In this document: positions 33,837 to 42,500 of the stretch, in pieces | Numbering within the stretch: position 1 is the first letter of the stretch | How the letters are laid out: each line of letters starts with the position of its first letter | NCBI RefSeq assembly: GCF_014230465.1 | Contig: NZ_JAAXCY010000005.1 | Coordinates: 248,001-312,000, forward strand | Origin: Pseudomonas cremoris | Lineage (GTDB): Bacteria > Pseudomonadota > Gammaproteobacteria > Pseudomonadales > Pseudomonadaceae | Length of the DNA stretch: 64,000 bases | Direction: 5' to 3' | Translations under genes and position numbers: made by a program | The notes under the pieces: model-generated | Told to the model about the DNA's origin: nothing | The model's input: the letters and a program-made list of their open reading frames with translations, nothing else | Databases searched by the model: none

Positions 33837-34316
33837 ATGATCCTGATGAACTTCACTGGCACCCCAATCAAAGGCACCTCCACCGTTGACGCGCACAAAG
33901 ACTGGATCACCCTCGACGCGCTTCAAATGGGCGTGGGCCGGGCTATTTCCACCAGTGGCGGCGGCGACCGCGACACCAGCAATCCATCGTTTTCGGAAAT
34001 CTCCCTGACCCGGGTTACCGACCTGTCCTCTGCCGATCTGTTTATGCAAGCAGTCTGCGGCAAGAGCCTGGGGGATGCCGAAATCCACTTCATCCAGACT
34101 GGCGGTTCGGACAAGAAACAGCAGGTGTTTCTCAAGCTCATCCTGGGCGGCGCGATCATCAGCGCCTACTCCGCCAGCAGTAACGGCGAGCGCCCGACTG
34201 AAAGCATTGCCATCAACTTCACCACCATCAGCTACGAGTTCAACGCCTTCGCCGGCGACACCGTGAAAACCGGCACGCCGAAGAGGTGGGACCTGGAAAA
34301 GAACCAAACCATCTGA
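33837..34316 (+). CDS. hcp: T6SS tail-tube protein Hcp (TssD)
   Basis: A 159-residue Hcp. It forms hexameric rings that stack into the inner tube and is secreted in large amounts. Recognised by the GTPIKGTSTVD start, the ALQMGVGRAIS segment and the NFTTISYEFNAF strand. No C-terminal effector domain is present. A GAAAGG site lies before the ATG. A REP-type palindrome separates it from tssE, which may allow higher Hcp expression. Confidence 0.95.
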   Translation: MILMNFTGTPIKGTSTVDAHKDWITLDALQMGVGRAISTSGGGDRDTSNPSFSEISLTRVTDLSSADLFMQAVCGKSLGDAEIHFIQTGGSDKKQQVFLKLILGGAIISAYSASSNGERPTESIAINFTTISYEFNAFAGDTVKTGTPKRWDLEKNQTI

Positions 34317-34320
34317 GCCT

Positions 34321-34470
34321 TGTAGTGAGCGGGCTTGCCCCGCGCTGGGCTGCGAAGCCGCCCTAATTTGGCCGACGCGTTCTGCCAGGTAGAGCCCAGT
34401 TTTCCGGTTTTGGGGCCGCTTCGCAGCCCAGCGCGGGCGGTGCGACGATTCGACAAGCCCGCTCACTACA
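34321..34470. repeat. REP-family palindrome inside the T6SS operon
   Basis: The left arm 34321-34363 (TGTAGTGAGCGGGCTTGCCC start) pairs with a right arm 34412-34470 that carries a ~15-base insert (about 34438-34453) breaking the symmetry. Same family as the 9791-9924 palindrome. It begins four bases after the hcp stop and ends immediately before the tssE Shine-Dalgarno (GGAG). Confidence 0.9.
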
Positions 34471-34483
34471 GGAGCAATCAATC

Positions 34484-35002
34484 ATGGGGGAGCTGACTAG
34501 CCGGGAGCGCCTGCAGCCGTCGTTGCTTGACCGTCTGAGCGATGACGACCGCGAGCAGGTCGTAGAGCCACGGGACAAACGCGTGTTGTCCATGCGCGAT
34601 TTGCGCAAGGCGGTGCTGCGCGATCTCGGCTGGCTGCTCAACAGCAGCAGCCTGGGCAGTTTTCGCGACCTCAGTGCCTACCCGTTGGCCAGTCAATCGG
34701 TGCTCAATTTTGGCCTGTTGGACTTGGCCGGCAAAACCGCCGCCGGGTTGGATCGTGAAGCATTGGGGCGGCGTATTCGTCAGGCAATCTGGGATTTTGA
34801 ACCACGCATTTTGCGTGACAGCGTGCGCGTGATACCGGTCGCACCGTCCGGTAAAGCAGCGGGCCCGAACCAGATGGCCTTTGAAATTCACGGCGAACTG
34901 TGGGGCCAACCGTTGCCCGAGCGCCTGTACCTCAAGACCGAACTCGACCTGGAAGCAGGTGAGGCTCGGCTATTCGATATCGAGACAAGGGACGTGCGGT
35001 GA
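34484..35002 (+). CDS. tssE: T6SS baseplate subunit TssE
   Basis: A 172-residue TssE, a gp25-like baseplate wedge protein. Landmarks are the ERLQPSLLDRLSDDD start, SVLNFGLLDLAG and RIRQAIWDFEPRIL. Its ATG follows a GGAG that directly abuts the REP palindrome. It overlaps tssF by four bases (GTGA). Confidence 0.93.
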   Translation: MGELTSRERLQPSLLDRLSDDDREQVVEPRDKRVLSMRDLRKAVLRDLGWLLNSSSLGSFRDLSAYPLASQSVLNFGLLDLAGKTAAGLDREALGRRIRQAIWDFEPRILRDSVRVIPVAPSGKAAGPNQMAFEIHGELWGQPLPERLYLKTELDLEAGEARLFDIETRDVR

Positions 35003-36876
35003 ACGCCAAACTGCTGCGCTATTACGAACGTGAACTGGCTCATCTACGGGAGGGCGGTGCCGAATTCGCCCGTGACTACCCCAAGGTCGCCGGTCGCCTG
35101 GGCCTGGAAACCTACGCCTGCGCCGATCCCTATGTGGAGCGCTTGCTGGAGGGGTTCAGCTTTCTGGCGGCGCGGGTGCAGTTGAAGATCGATGCCGAGT
35201 TCCCGCGTTTTACCAATCACCTGCTGGAACTGGTCCACCCACAATACCTGGCACCCACGCCATCGATGGCGGTGGTGCAGCTTCAGCCGGACCTGAGCGA
35301 GGGTAGCCTGGCCGCCGGTTTCAAGGTGCCCCGTGGCACTGCACTGCACAGCCAACTGGGCAAAGGTGAGCAAACGGCCTGCGAATTTCGCACCGCCCAC
35401 GACGTGACCCTGTGGCCAGTAGAACTGGTAGAGGCGCGCTACTTTGCCTGTGGCAGCCAAGTCGCGGGTGTCGACCTGTCGCGTCTCGGCCCGGTCAATG
35501 CCGCCTTGCGCCTGCGCCTTCGGACCGGTGCCGGCCTGGTATTCAGCGACCTGGCGCTTGATCAGTTGCCGCTGCACATGCGTGGCGGCGATGCCATGCC
35601 CGCGCGCATCCTCGAACACCTGCTTGCCCAGGCGGTCGGGGTGTTGGTGATGCCCGTACAGGCGCCTGTGGACTGGCACCACTTCTTGCCCAAAAGCGCG
35701 ATTCGCAGCGCCGGGTACAGCGATAGCGAAGCGTTGCTGCCCTGCGGTCCGCGTTCGTTTCAGGGCTATCGGCTGTTGCAGGAATACTTCGCCATGCCCG
35801 AGCGTTTCATGTTTGCGCAGGTGACCGGGCTGGCAAGCAGCATCAGCCGGTGCACCGCAGAGCAACTGGACGTGATCGTGTTGTTCAAAAAGCTCGATCC
35901 GTTGCTGGAGCAAGGTCTCAGCGCCGCCAACTTCGCCTTGTACTGCAGCCCGGCGATCAACCTGTTCCCGATGCGCGCCGAGCGCGTGCACCTGTCTGAT
36001 CAGCAAGCGGAGTACCATGTGGTCCCTGACCGTACCCGTCCGATGGATTACGAGATCTACCAGATCGATGGCGTGACCGGTTATGGCAGTGATACCCAGG
36101 CGAGCCAAACCTTCGAGTCGTTTTACCGCGCCAATGACCTGCAAGGGCACACACCGCCGAACGCCTATTACCAGGTGCGCCGCGATGCGCGCGTGTTGTC
36201 CGAGCAGCAGCAACGCCAGGGCCCGCGCTCCAGCTACCTGGGCAGCGAAGTGTTCCTGTCCCTGGTGGACGCGTTTGACGCCCCTCACAGCAGTGATCTG
36301 CGCCAGTTGGGTATCGATACCCTGTGCAGTAATCGCGACTTGGTGCTGAGCATGCCGGTGGGCGGGGGCCGTACCGATTTCAGTGTTGAGTCCGGCGCGC
36401 CAGTGCAGGCGGTGCGTTGCATGACCGGGCCCACGATGCCCGCGCCATCCTTTGCCGAAGGCGAAACGGCATGGCGGCTGGTCAGCCACTTGTCCCTCAA
36501 TTACCTGTCATTGCTGGGCCAGGACAAGGAGCAGGGCGCCAACGCCTTTCGCGACCTGTTGCGGCTGTATTGCCGTGTCGAAGATGAGGTGGCCCACAAA
36601 CAGATCGAAGGCCTGTGCTCGGTGAGTGCCCAGAGCATTGCGCGGCGCCTGCCATTGCCGGGGCCGATCACTTACGGGCGGGGTTTGCAGGTCTGCGTGA
36701 CCCTGGACGAAGCGGCGTTCGAAGGTGCCGGCGTGTTTGTATTGGGGGCGGTGCTGGAGCAGTTTTTTGCCACGTACGTGTCGCTTAATTGCTTCACCGA
36801 AACATTGATCAAAAGCACCACGCGTGGAGTGATCATGCAGTGGCCAGCACGGGTGGGCCGATGCGAGATCCTCTGA
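34999..36876 (+). CDS. tssF: T6SS baseplate subunit TssF
   Basis: A 625-residue TssF starting at GTG. The opening LLRYYERELAHLREGGAEFA, then YPKVAGRLGLE and DPYVERLLEGFSFLAARV are nearly invariant in the family. TssF forms the TssFGEK wedge with the neighbouring gene products. The length is normal and no frameshift is seen. Confidence 0.95.
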   Translation: MNAKLLRYYERELAHLREGGAEFARDYPKVAGRLGLETYACADPYVERLLEGFSFLAARVQLKIDAEFPRFTNHLLELVHPQYLAPTPSMAVVQLQPDLSEGSLAAGFKVPRGTALHSQLGKGEQTACEFRTAHDVTLWPVELVEARYFACGSQVAGVDLSRLGPVNAALRLRLRTGAGLVFSDLALDQLPLHMRGGDAMPARILEHLLAQAVGVLVMPVQAPVDWHHFLPKSAIRSAGYSDSEALLPCGPRSFQGYRLLQEYFAMPERFMFAQVTGLASSISRCTAEQLDVIVLFKKLDPLLEQGLSAANFALYCSPAINLFPMRAERVHLSDQQAEYHVVPDRTRPMDYEIYQIDGVTGYGSDTQASQTFESFYRANDLQGHTPPNAYYQVRRDARVLSEQQQRQGPRSSYLGSEVFLSLVDAFDAPHSSDLRQLGIDTLCSNRDLVLSMPVGGGRTDFSVESGAPVQAVRCMTGPTMPAPSFAEGETAWRLVSHLSLNYLSLLGQDKEQGANAFRDLLRLYCRVEDEVAHKQIEGLCSVSAQSIARRLPLPGPITYGRGLQVCVTLDEAAFEGAGVFVLGAVLEQFFATYVSLNCFTETLIKSTTRGVIMQWPARVGRCEIL

Positions 36877-37880
36877 CCCTGCTCGATGCCCTTGAAGCGC
36901 ACCCGGCACGTTTTGATTTCTATGCTGCTTTGCGCCAGTTGGAGTGCGCGTTCCCGCACTTGCCGCGGATCGGTCAGGCTGCGCGTTCTGCGGATGAGGC
37001 GGTGCGTTTCGGCCAGCAACCGTCACTGGCGTTCGAACCGGCCATGCTCGCAGCGCTCAAGCCAGGTAACACGCCTAAGCTGCTGCTGAATTTCTTCGGC
37101 CTGATGGGCGCCAATGGCCCCCTGCCGATTCACTTGACCGAATACGTTCGTGACCGCCAGCGCAATCGGAATGATCCGACGCCCGCTGCATTTTTCGATG
37201 TATTCCATCACCGCATGATCAGCCTGTTCTACCGCGCCTGGGCCAGCGCCCAACCGGCGGTGAGCCTCGACCGGCCAGGGGCAGATCGGTTCGCCCAGTA
37301 CCTGGGGTCATTGATAGGGATCGGCCAGGCATCGTTGCTGGGTCGCGACACGCTGCCGGACGTGGCCAAGCTGCATTTTGCCGGACGCCTGGGGCCCCAG
37401 GTGCGCAATGCCGAAGGCCTCGCTGCGTTGCTGGGTGATTACCTTGGGATGCCCGTGCAGGTGAAGCAGTTTGTCGGCCACTGGATGACATTGCCCGCTG
37501 ATGGCCTGTGTGTGTTGCGCGGCGGCCCACAAGCCGCCGTACTCGGCCAGGACACGGTCATGGGCAGGAAGGTCTGGAATGCCCAGCACAAATTTCGCCT
37601 GGAGATCGGCCCTCTGGACCTGGCAAAAACCCGGCGCCTGCTGCCCGGCGGTGACAGCTTGCCCCGGGTGCGGGACTGGGTCCGCCAGTACGCCGGCCTG
37701 GTGATGGACTGGGATCTCAACTTGATCGTCAAGAAACAACACCTGCCAGGCTTGCGCCTCGGTTCCGCGCCCTTGGGCCGCACCAGTTGGCTGAGAAGCA
37801 AGGCCCCTTTGGCAGATGACCGGCAGTTGTTGATCAATCCACGTCTCTCTTTCACTTCACAAGGACCTGCCCATGGCTGA
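36840..37880 (+). CDS. tssG: T6SS baseplate subunit TssG
   Basis: A 346-residue TssG. RFDFYAALRQLECAFP near the start, GLMGANGPLPIHLTEYV and FFDVFHHRMISLFYRAWA are family motifs. The start is uncertain: the GTG at 36840 has a GGAG ten bases upstream and is used here; an ATG at 36861 would shorten it by seven residues. Either way it overlaps the tssF end. It completes the wedge subunits with TssE, TssF and TssK. Confidence 0.93.
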   Translation: MASTGGPMRDPLTLLDALEAHPARFDFYAALRQLECAFPHLPRIGQAARSADEAVRFGQQPSLAFEPAMLAALKPGNTPKLLLNFFGLMGANGPLPIHLTEYVRDRQRNRNDPTPAAFFDVFHHRMISLFYRAWASAQPAVSLDRPGADRFAQYLGSLIGIGQASLLGRDTLPDVAKLHFAGRLGPQVRNAEGLAALLGDYLGMPVQVKQFVGHWMTLPADGLCVLRGGPQAAVLGQDTVMGRKVWNAQHKFRLEIGPLDLAKTRRLLPGGDSLPRVRDWVRQYAGLVMDWDLNLIVKKQHLPGLRLGSAPLGRTSWLRSKAPLADDRQLLINPRLSFTSQGPAHG

Positions 37881-40509
37881 TATCAGTCGCGTTGCGCTGT
37901 TCGGCAAACTCAACAGCCTGTGCTACCGGGCGATTGAAAGCAGCACGGTGTTCTGCAAGCTGCGTGGCAACCCCTATGTGGAACTGGTGCATTGGCTGCA
38001 GCAGTTGCTGCAACTGACCGACTGCGACCTGTTGCGGCTGGTGCGTCACTACGGCATCGACACGAGCGTACTGGCCCGCGACCTGGCGGCGGCTCTAGAC
38101 CGTTTGCCCCGTGGTTCTACGTCGGTCACCGACCTCTCTTCGCAGGTGGAAGAAACTGTTGAACGCGCGTGGGTCTACGCCACCCTGATGTTCGGTGATA
38201 CCCAGGTACGCTCAGGTCATTTACTGCTGGCAGTGCTGAAAACCCCGGCCCTGCGTAATGGTTTGTATGGCGTGTCCCGTGAGTTCAACAAGTTCGGCGT
38301 CGATGACCTGAGCGAGCAGTTCGACACCTTGCTCAACGGCTCTCCCGAAGCGTTGATGGAGGCACGCGCCGGGCATCAAATGCCGGGCGAAGACCTCGGG
38401 GCACTGGCTCCCGCAAACCAGCAGGCAGCGTTGAAACGCTTCACTGTCGACCTCACTGAGCAAGCGCGCAACAGTAAGATGGACCCCATCGTCGGCCGTG
38501 ATCCAGAGATCCGCCAGGTGATCGACATCCTCATGCGCCGCCGCCAGAACAACCCGATCCTGGTGGGCGAGGCGGGCGTGGGCAAGACTGCCATTGCTGA
38601 AGGGCTTGCCCAACGCATCGCCCGTGGCGATGTACCGCCCAGCCTGAAAGACGTGCAACTGCTCGCCCTTGACGTTGGTCTGTTGCAGGCGGGCGCCAGC
38701 ATGAAAGGCGAGTTCGAACAGCGCCTGCGTTCGGTGATCGATGAAGTACACGCCAGTGTCAAACCGGTGGTGCTGTTTATCGACGAAACACACACCCTGG
38801 TGGGCGCCGGTGGTGCTGCGGGCACGGGCGATGCGGCCAACCTACTCAAACCGGTACTGGCCCGTGGCACCTTGCGCACGGTGGGCGCCACGACCTTCGC
38901 CGAGTACAAGAAGCACATCGAAAAAGACCCGGCGCTGACCCGGCGTTTCCAGGTCGTACAAGTGGATGAGCCCGACGAGGCGCGTGCCCTGCTGATGCTG
39001 CGTGGCCTTGCCGAAACCCTGCAGGACCATCACCAGGTACACATTCTTGATTCGGCGCTGGAAGCCGCCGTGCGCCTGTCCAACCGCTACATCCCGGCGC
39101 GGCAGCTGCCGGACAAGGCAGTCAGCCTGATCGACACCGCCTGCGCCCGTGTTGCCATCAGCTTGCACGCCACTCCGGCTGAGGTGGACGACAGCCGTCG
39201 ACGTATCGATTCCCTGGAAACGGAGTTGACGATCATCGAGCGTGAGACGGCCATTGGTGTGGACACCGTCAGCCGCCGCACTTCGGTGCAAGCGTTACTG
39301 GCGAGCGAGCGCCAGCGTCTGGATGAGGTAGAAGAGCGCTGGAATAACGAGCGGGCCCTGGTGGAGCAGATTCAGCACCTGCGCCGCCAACTGGGCGAAG
39401 CCAATGATTGCGCCGACGGCCTGGCGCAACTGCGCCAATTGCAGGACCAACTGGCAACCCTGCAAGGCGAGCATCCGCTGGTGCTGACCTGCGTTGACGA
39501 ACAGGCCGTGGCTTCGGTGGTGCAGGACTGGACGGGGATCCCAGTGGGCCGCATGGTCAAGAATGAAATCGACAACGTGCTGCGCCTGGCCGAGCGCGTG
39601 GGCCAACGTATTATCGGCCAGGACCACGCGTTGGAGATGATCGCGCGACGCATCCAGACCTCCCGCGCCGGCCTCGATAACCCCGGCAAACCCGTCGGTG
39701 TGTTCTTGCTCGCGGGTACCTCCGGGGTGGGCAAGACCGAGACCGCCCTGGCCCTGGCCGAGTCGTTGTATGGCGGCGAACAGAACGTCATCACGATCAA
39801 CATGAGCGAGTACCAGGAAGCCCACAGCGTTTCCACCCTCAAGGGCGCGCCGCCCGGCTACGTGGGCTATGGCGAAGGGGGTGTGCTCACCGAAGCAGTG
39901 CGGCGCAAGCCCTACAGCGTGGTGTTGTTGGATGAGGTGGAGAAGGCCCATTCGGATGTACACGAGTTGTTTTTCCAGGTGTTCGACAAGGGCTGGATGG
40001 AGGACGGCGAAGGCCGAATCATCGACTTCAAGAACACGTTGATCTTGCTCACCACCAACGTCGGCACGCCGCTGATCAGCCGCCTGTGCCGTGATCCGCA
40101 GGCCGTTCCAACCCCGGATGCGATGGCCAAGGCCCTGCGCGAACCGCTGTTGCAGGTATTTCCTCCTGCGTTGCTCGGGCGCCTGGTAGTCATCCCTTAT
40201 TACCCACTGAGCGACGTCATGTTAGGCAGCATCATTCGCCTGCAATTGGGGCGGATCGAACAACGCATCGCCGCGGCTCACAAGGTGCCGTTCACCTACA
40301 GCGAAGCGGTGGTGCAACTGATCGCCAGTCGTTGCACCGAACTGGAAAGCGGCGGGCGGATGATTGACGCGATTCTGACTCATTCGATGTTGCCGGTTAT
40401 CAGTACTGAATTTCTCAATCGCTTGTTACTCGGGACACCGGCAACCCAGGTGCAGGTTCGTGTAGAAAACGGCGAATTTGCCTATGTCTTTTCCGAGTCC
40501 GCGAGGTAA
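37873..40509 (+). CDS. clpV: T6SS sheath-recycling AAA+ ATPase TssH (ClpV)
   Basis: An 878-residue ClpV with an N-terminal Clp repeat domain, two AAA+ modules (Walker A GEAGVGKTA at residues 232-240 and GTSGVGKTE at about 614) and a middle coiled coil (about 430-540). The TssH-type start (SLCYRAIESSTVFCKLRGN) distinguishes it from ClpB. It disassembles contracted sheaths. Overlaps tssG by eight bases. Confidence 0.95.
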   Translation: MADISRVALFGKLNSLCYRAIESSTVFCKLRGNPYVELVHWLQQLLQLTDCDLLRLVRHYGIDTSVLARDLAAALDRLPRGSTSVTDLSSQVEETVERAWVYATLMFGDTQVRSGHLLLAVLKTPALRNGLYGVSREFNKFGVDDLSEQFDTLLNGSPEALMEARAGHQMPGEDLGALAPANQQAALKRFTVDLTEQARNSKMDPIVGRDPEIRQVIDILMRRRQNNPILVGEAGVGKTAIAEGLAQRIARGDVPPSLKDVQLLALDVGLLQAGASMKGEFEQRLRSVIDEVHASVKPVVLFIDETHTLVGAGGAAGTGDAANLLKPVLARGTLRTVGATTFAEYKKHIEKDPALTRRFQVVQVDEPDEARALLMLRGLAETLQDHHQVHILDSALEAAVRLSNRYIPARQLPDKAVSLIDTACARVAISLHATPAEVDDSRRRIDSLETELTIIERETAIGVDTVSRRTSVQALLASERQRLDEVEERWNNERALVEQIQHLRRQLGEANDCADGLAQLRQLQDQLATLQGEHPLVLTCVDEQAVASVVQDWTGIPVGRMVKNEIDNVLRLAERVGQRIIGQDHALEMIARRIQTSRAGLDNPGKPVGVFLLAGTSGVGKTETALALAESLYGGEQNVITINMSEYQEAHSVSTLKGAPPGYVGYGEGGVLTEAVRRKPYSVVLLDEVEKAHSDVHELFFQVFDKGWMEDGEGRIIDFKNTLILLTTNVGTPLISRLCRDPQAVPTPDAMAKALREPLLQVFPPALLGRLVVIPYYPLSDVMLGSIIRLQLGRIEQRIAAAHKVPFTYSEAVVQLIASRCTELESGGRMIDAILTHSMLPVISTEFLNRLLLGTPATQVQVRVENGEFAYVFSESAR

Positions 40510-40515
40510 CGCCCT

Positions 40516-42474
40516 ATGGCAACGACACAGACTCACCGTGAAATACAGGTCACCAGTGTCTTGGGCGCCGATGTGCTGCTGTTTCGACGCATGCAGGCCC
40601 GCGAGGGATTGTCCCAGCTCAGCGAGTACCAACTCGAATTATTCAGCGAGCGCGCCGACCTGAATATCGACGACCTGTTGGCCACCCAGATGAGTATCGC
40701 AGTGGACCTGCCCACGGGTAGCAGTCGCTACTTCAGTGGGCATGTCAGCCAGTTTGCATTCACCGGTCGCCAGGGCCGCTACGCCACTTACACGGCGGTG
40801 CTACGCCCATGGTTGTGGTTCCTGAGCTTGACCAGCGATTGCCGGATCTTCCAGGCGCTGAGTGTGCCGCAGATTCTCAAGCAGGTATTCGCGTCCTACA
40901 GCATTGCCGATGTCGATACGTCGGGCCTCAGTGCCAGCTACGCGGAGCTGACCTACTGCGTGCAGTACCGTGAGAGCGATTTGAACTTCGTCAGCCGCCT
41001 GATGGAACAAGAGGGGATTTACTACTACTTCAAGAGCGCCGCCGGGCGACACACCTTGGTATTGGTCGACGCCTACGGCGCGCACTCGCCAGCCCCTGGT
41101 TACGCGCAGATGCCCTACAGGCCTGGCGCAAGCGAAGCGATCCATGACTGGTGCATGAGCGGCGAGGTGCAACCGGGCGGCTACACGCTGCAAGACTTCG
41201 ACTTTGAAAAGCCCACCGCCAACCTGTTGGCGAAGTCGGTGCTGGCCGGCAACTACCCGCAATCGCGGCATGAGCGTTACGACTACCCGGGCAAATATAC
41301 AGAGCGCAAGGACGGTGAGTCCTATGCGCGCACCTTGATTGAGTCCTTGCACACAGGCGCCCAACGAGCCACGGGTGTCACGCACGCGCGGGGCCTGTTT
41401 CCCGGTGCGTTGATGACCCTCACCGAGCACCCGCGCAGCGAGCAAAACGCGCAATATTTATTGCTGGAGGCACGTTATGAGTTGTCGTCGGACACCTACG
41501 AGCCAGCGCCGCCGGATAATCCTGCGCCCGTGATGAAGTGCACATTCGTCGCGCTGTCCCGCCAGCAGCCATTTCGTGCTCCGTGCCTGTCGCGCAAACC
41601 GCTGATGCACGGCCCGCAAACGGCAATAGTGGTGGGCAAGCAGGGCGAGGAGATATGGACCGACAAATATGGGCGCATCAAGGTGCAGTTCCATTGGGAC
41701 CGCGAGGGCCAGCGTGACGAAAACAGTTCGTGCTGGATTCGCGTGGCCCAGGGTTGGGCCGGCAAACGCTGGGGCAGCCTGTACACGCCGCGCATCGGCC
41801 AGGAGGTGGTGGTCAGCTTTCTTGAAGGTGATCCCGACCACCCGTTGGTGACCGGCAGCGTCTACAACGCCGACACGATGCCCCCCTGCACGCTGCCGGA
41901 AAACGCCACGCGCTCGACGATTAAGAGCCATTCATCCAAGGGGGGAGGTGGGTACAACGAGCTGCGTTTCGAAGACAAAAAGGGCGCGGAGCAAGTGTTC
42001 CTGCATGCGCAGAAGAACCTCGACCAACGTGTGCTCAAGGACTCCCTGGACTGGGTTGGCGGTGACCGCCACTCCAAGGTCGACCAGGACCTGCGCGAGC
42101 AGGTGGGCGGCGACCGGCACTCGGCGGTGGGTGGCAATCGCCATGAGAAGGCCGGCGGTGATGTGTCGTTGGCGGCCGAGGCCAACATGATCATCAGCGG
42201 CGGGCTGAAAACCGGCATCACTGCAGACCGGGACATCTACATCAAGGGCGGCGACAACGTGGTGATCGAGGCGGGCACGGCTATCACGCTGAAAGTCGGC
42301 GGGACGTTCCTGACCCTGACCCCGGCGATGGTTGCGGCATCCATGCTTGCTGCTTCGATTATCCCGCAGCCCCAGCCCGGAGCCGCGTCGGCAGCCACCG
42401 CCTTGGCCCTTGCTGCTGCCACCGGGCCGGCAAGCGAGCCGTTACCGCCCAACGCGGCCGATGACGGCCAGTAG
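40516..42474 (+). CDS. vgrG: T6SS spike protein TssI (VgrG)
   Basis: A 652-residue VgrG: gp27-like N-terminal part, the gp5-like OB-fold with WVRVAQ-type motif (CWIRVAQGWAGKRWG), GQEVVVSFLEGDPDHPLVTGSVYN split around residue 430, and a beta-helix spike (repeated VGGDRH units about 515-540). The end is a ~50-residue Ala/Pro-rich tail with no recognisable effector domain. No PAAR gene or effector follows; tssK begins 26 bases later. Confidence 0.94.
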   Translation: MATTQTHREIQVTSVLGADVLLFRRMQAREGLSQLSEYQLELFSERADLNIDDLLATQMSIAVDLPTGSSRYFSGHVSQFAFTGRQGRYATYTAVLRPWLWFLSLTSDCRIFQALSVPQILKQVFASYSIADVDTSGLSASYAELTYCVQYRESDLNFVSRLMEQEGIYYYFKSAAGRHTLVLVDAYGAHSPAPGYAQMPYRPGASEAIHDWCMSGEVQPGGYTLQDFDFEKPTANLLAKSVLAGNYPQSRHERYDYPGKYTERKDGESYARTLIESLHTGAQRATGVTHARGLFPGALMTLTEHPRSEQNAQYLLLEARYELSSDTYEPAPPDNPAPVMKCTFVALSRQQPFRAPCLSRKPLMHGPQTAIVVGKQGEEIWTDKYGRIKVQFHWDREGQRDENSSCWIRVAQGWAGKRWGSLYTPRIGQEVVVSFLEGDPDHPLVTGSVYNADTMPPCTLPENATRSTIKSHSSKGGGGYNELRFEDKKGAEQVFLHAQKNLDQRVLKDSLDWVGGDRHSKVDQDLREQVGGDRHSAVGGNRHEKAGGDVSLAAEANMIISGGLKTGITADRDIYIKGGDNVVIEAGTAITLKVGGTFLTLTPAMVAASMLAASIIPQPQPGAASAATALALAAATGPASEPLPPNAADDGQ

Positions 42475-42500
42475 CGCCGCCCCTATCAAGAGAACCTCCT

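Noticed and set aside
35044..36489. Minus-strand open frame within tssF
   Set aside because: Shadow of tssF, which has strong family motifs on the other strand.
42225..42474. Possible effector domain at the VgrG C-terminus
   Set aside because: The end is beta-helix followed by a low-complexity Ala/Pro-rich tail; no enzymatic motif is seen.
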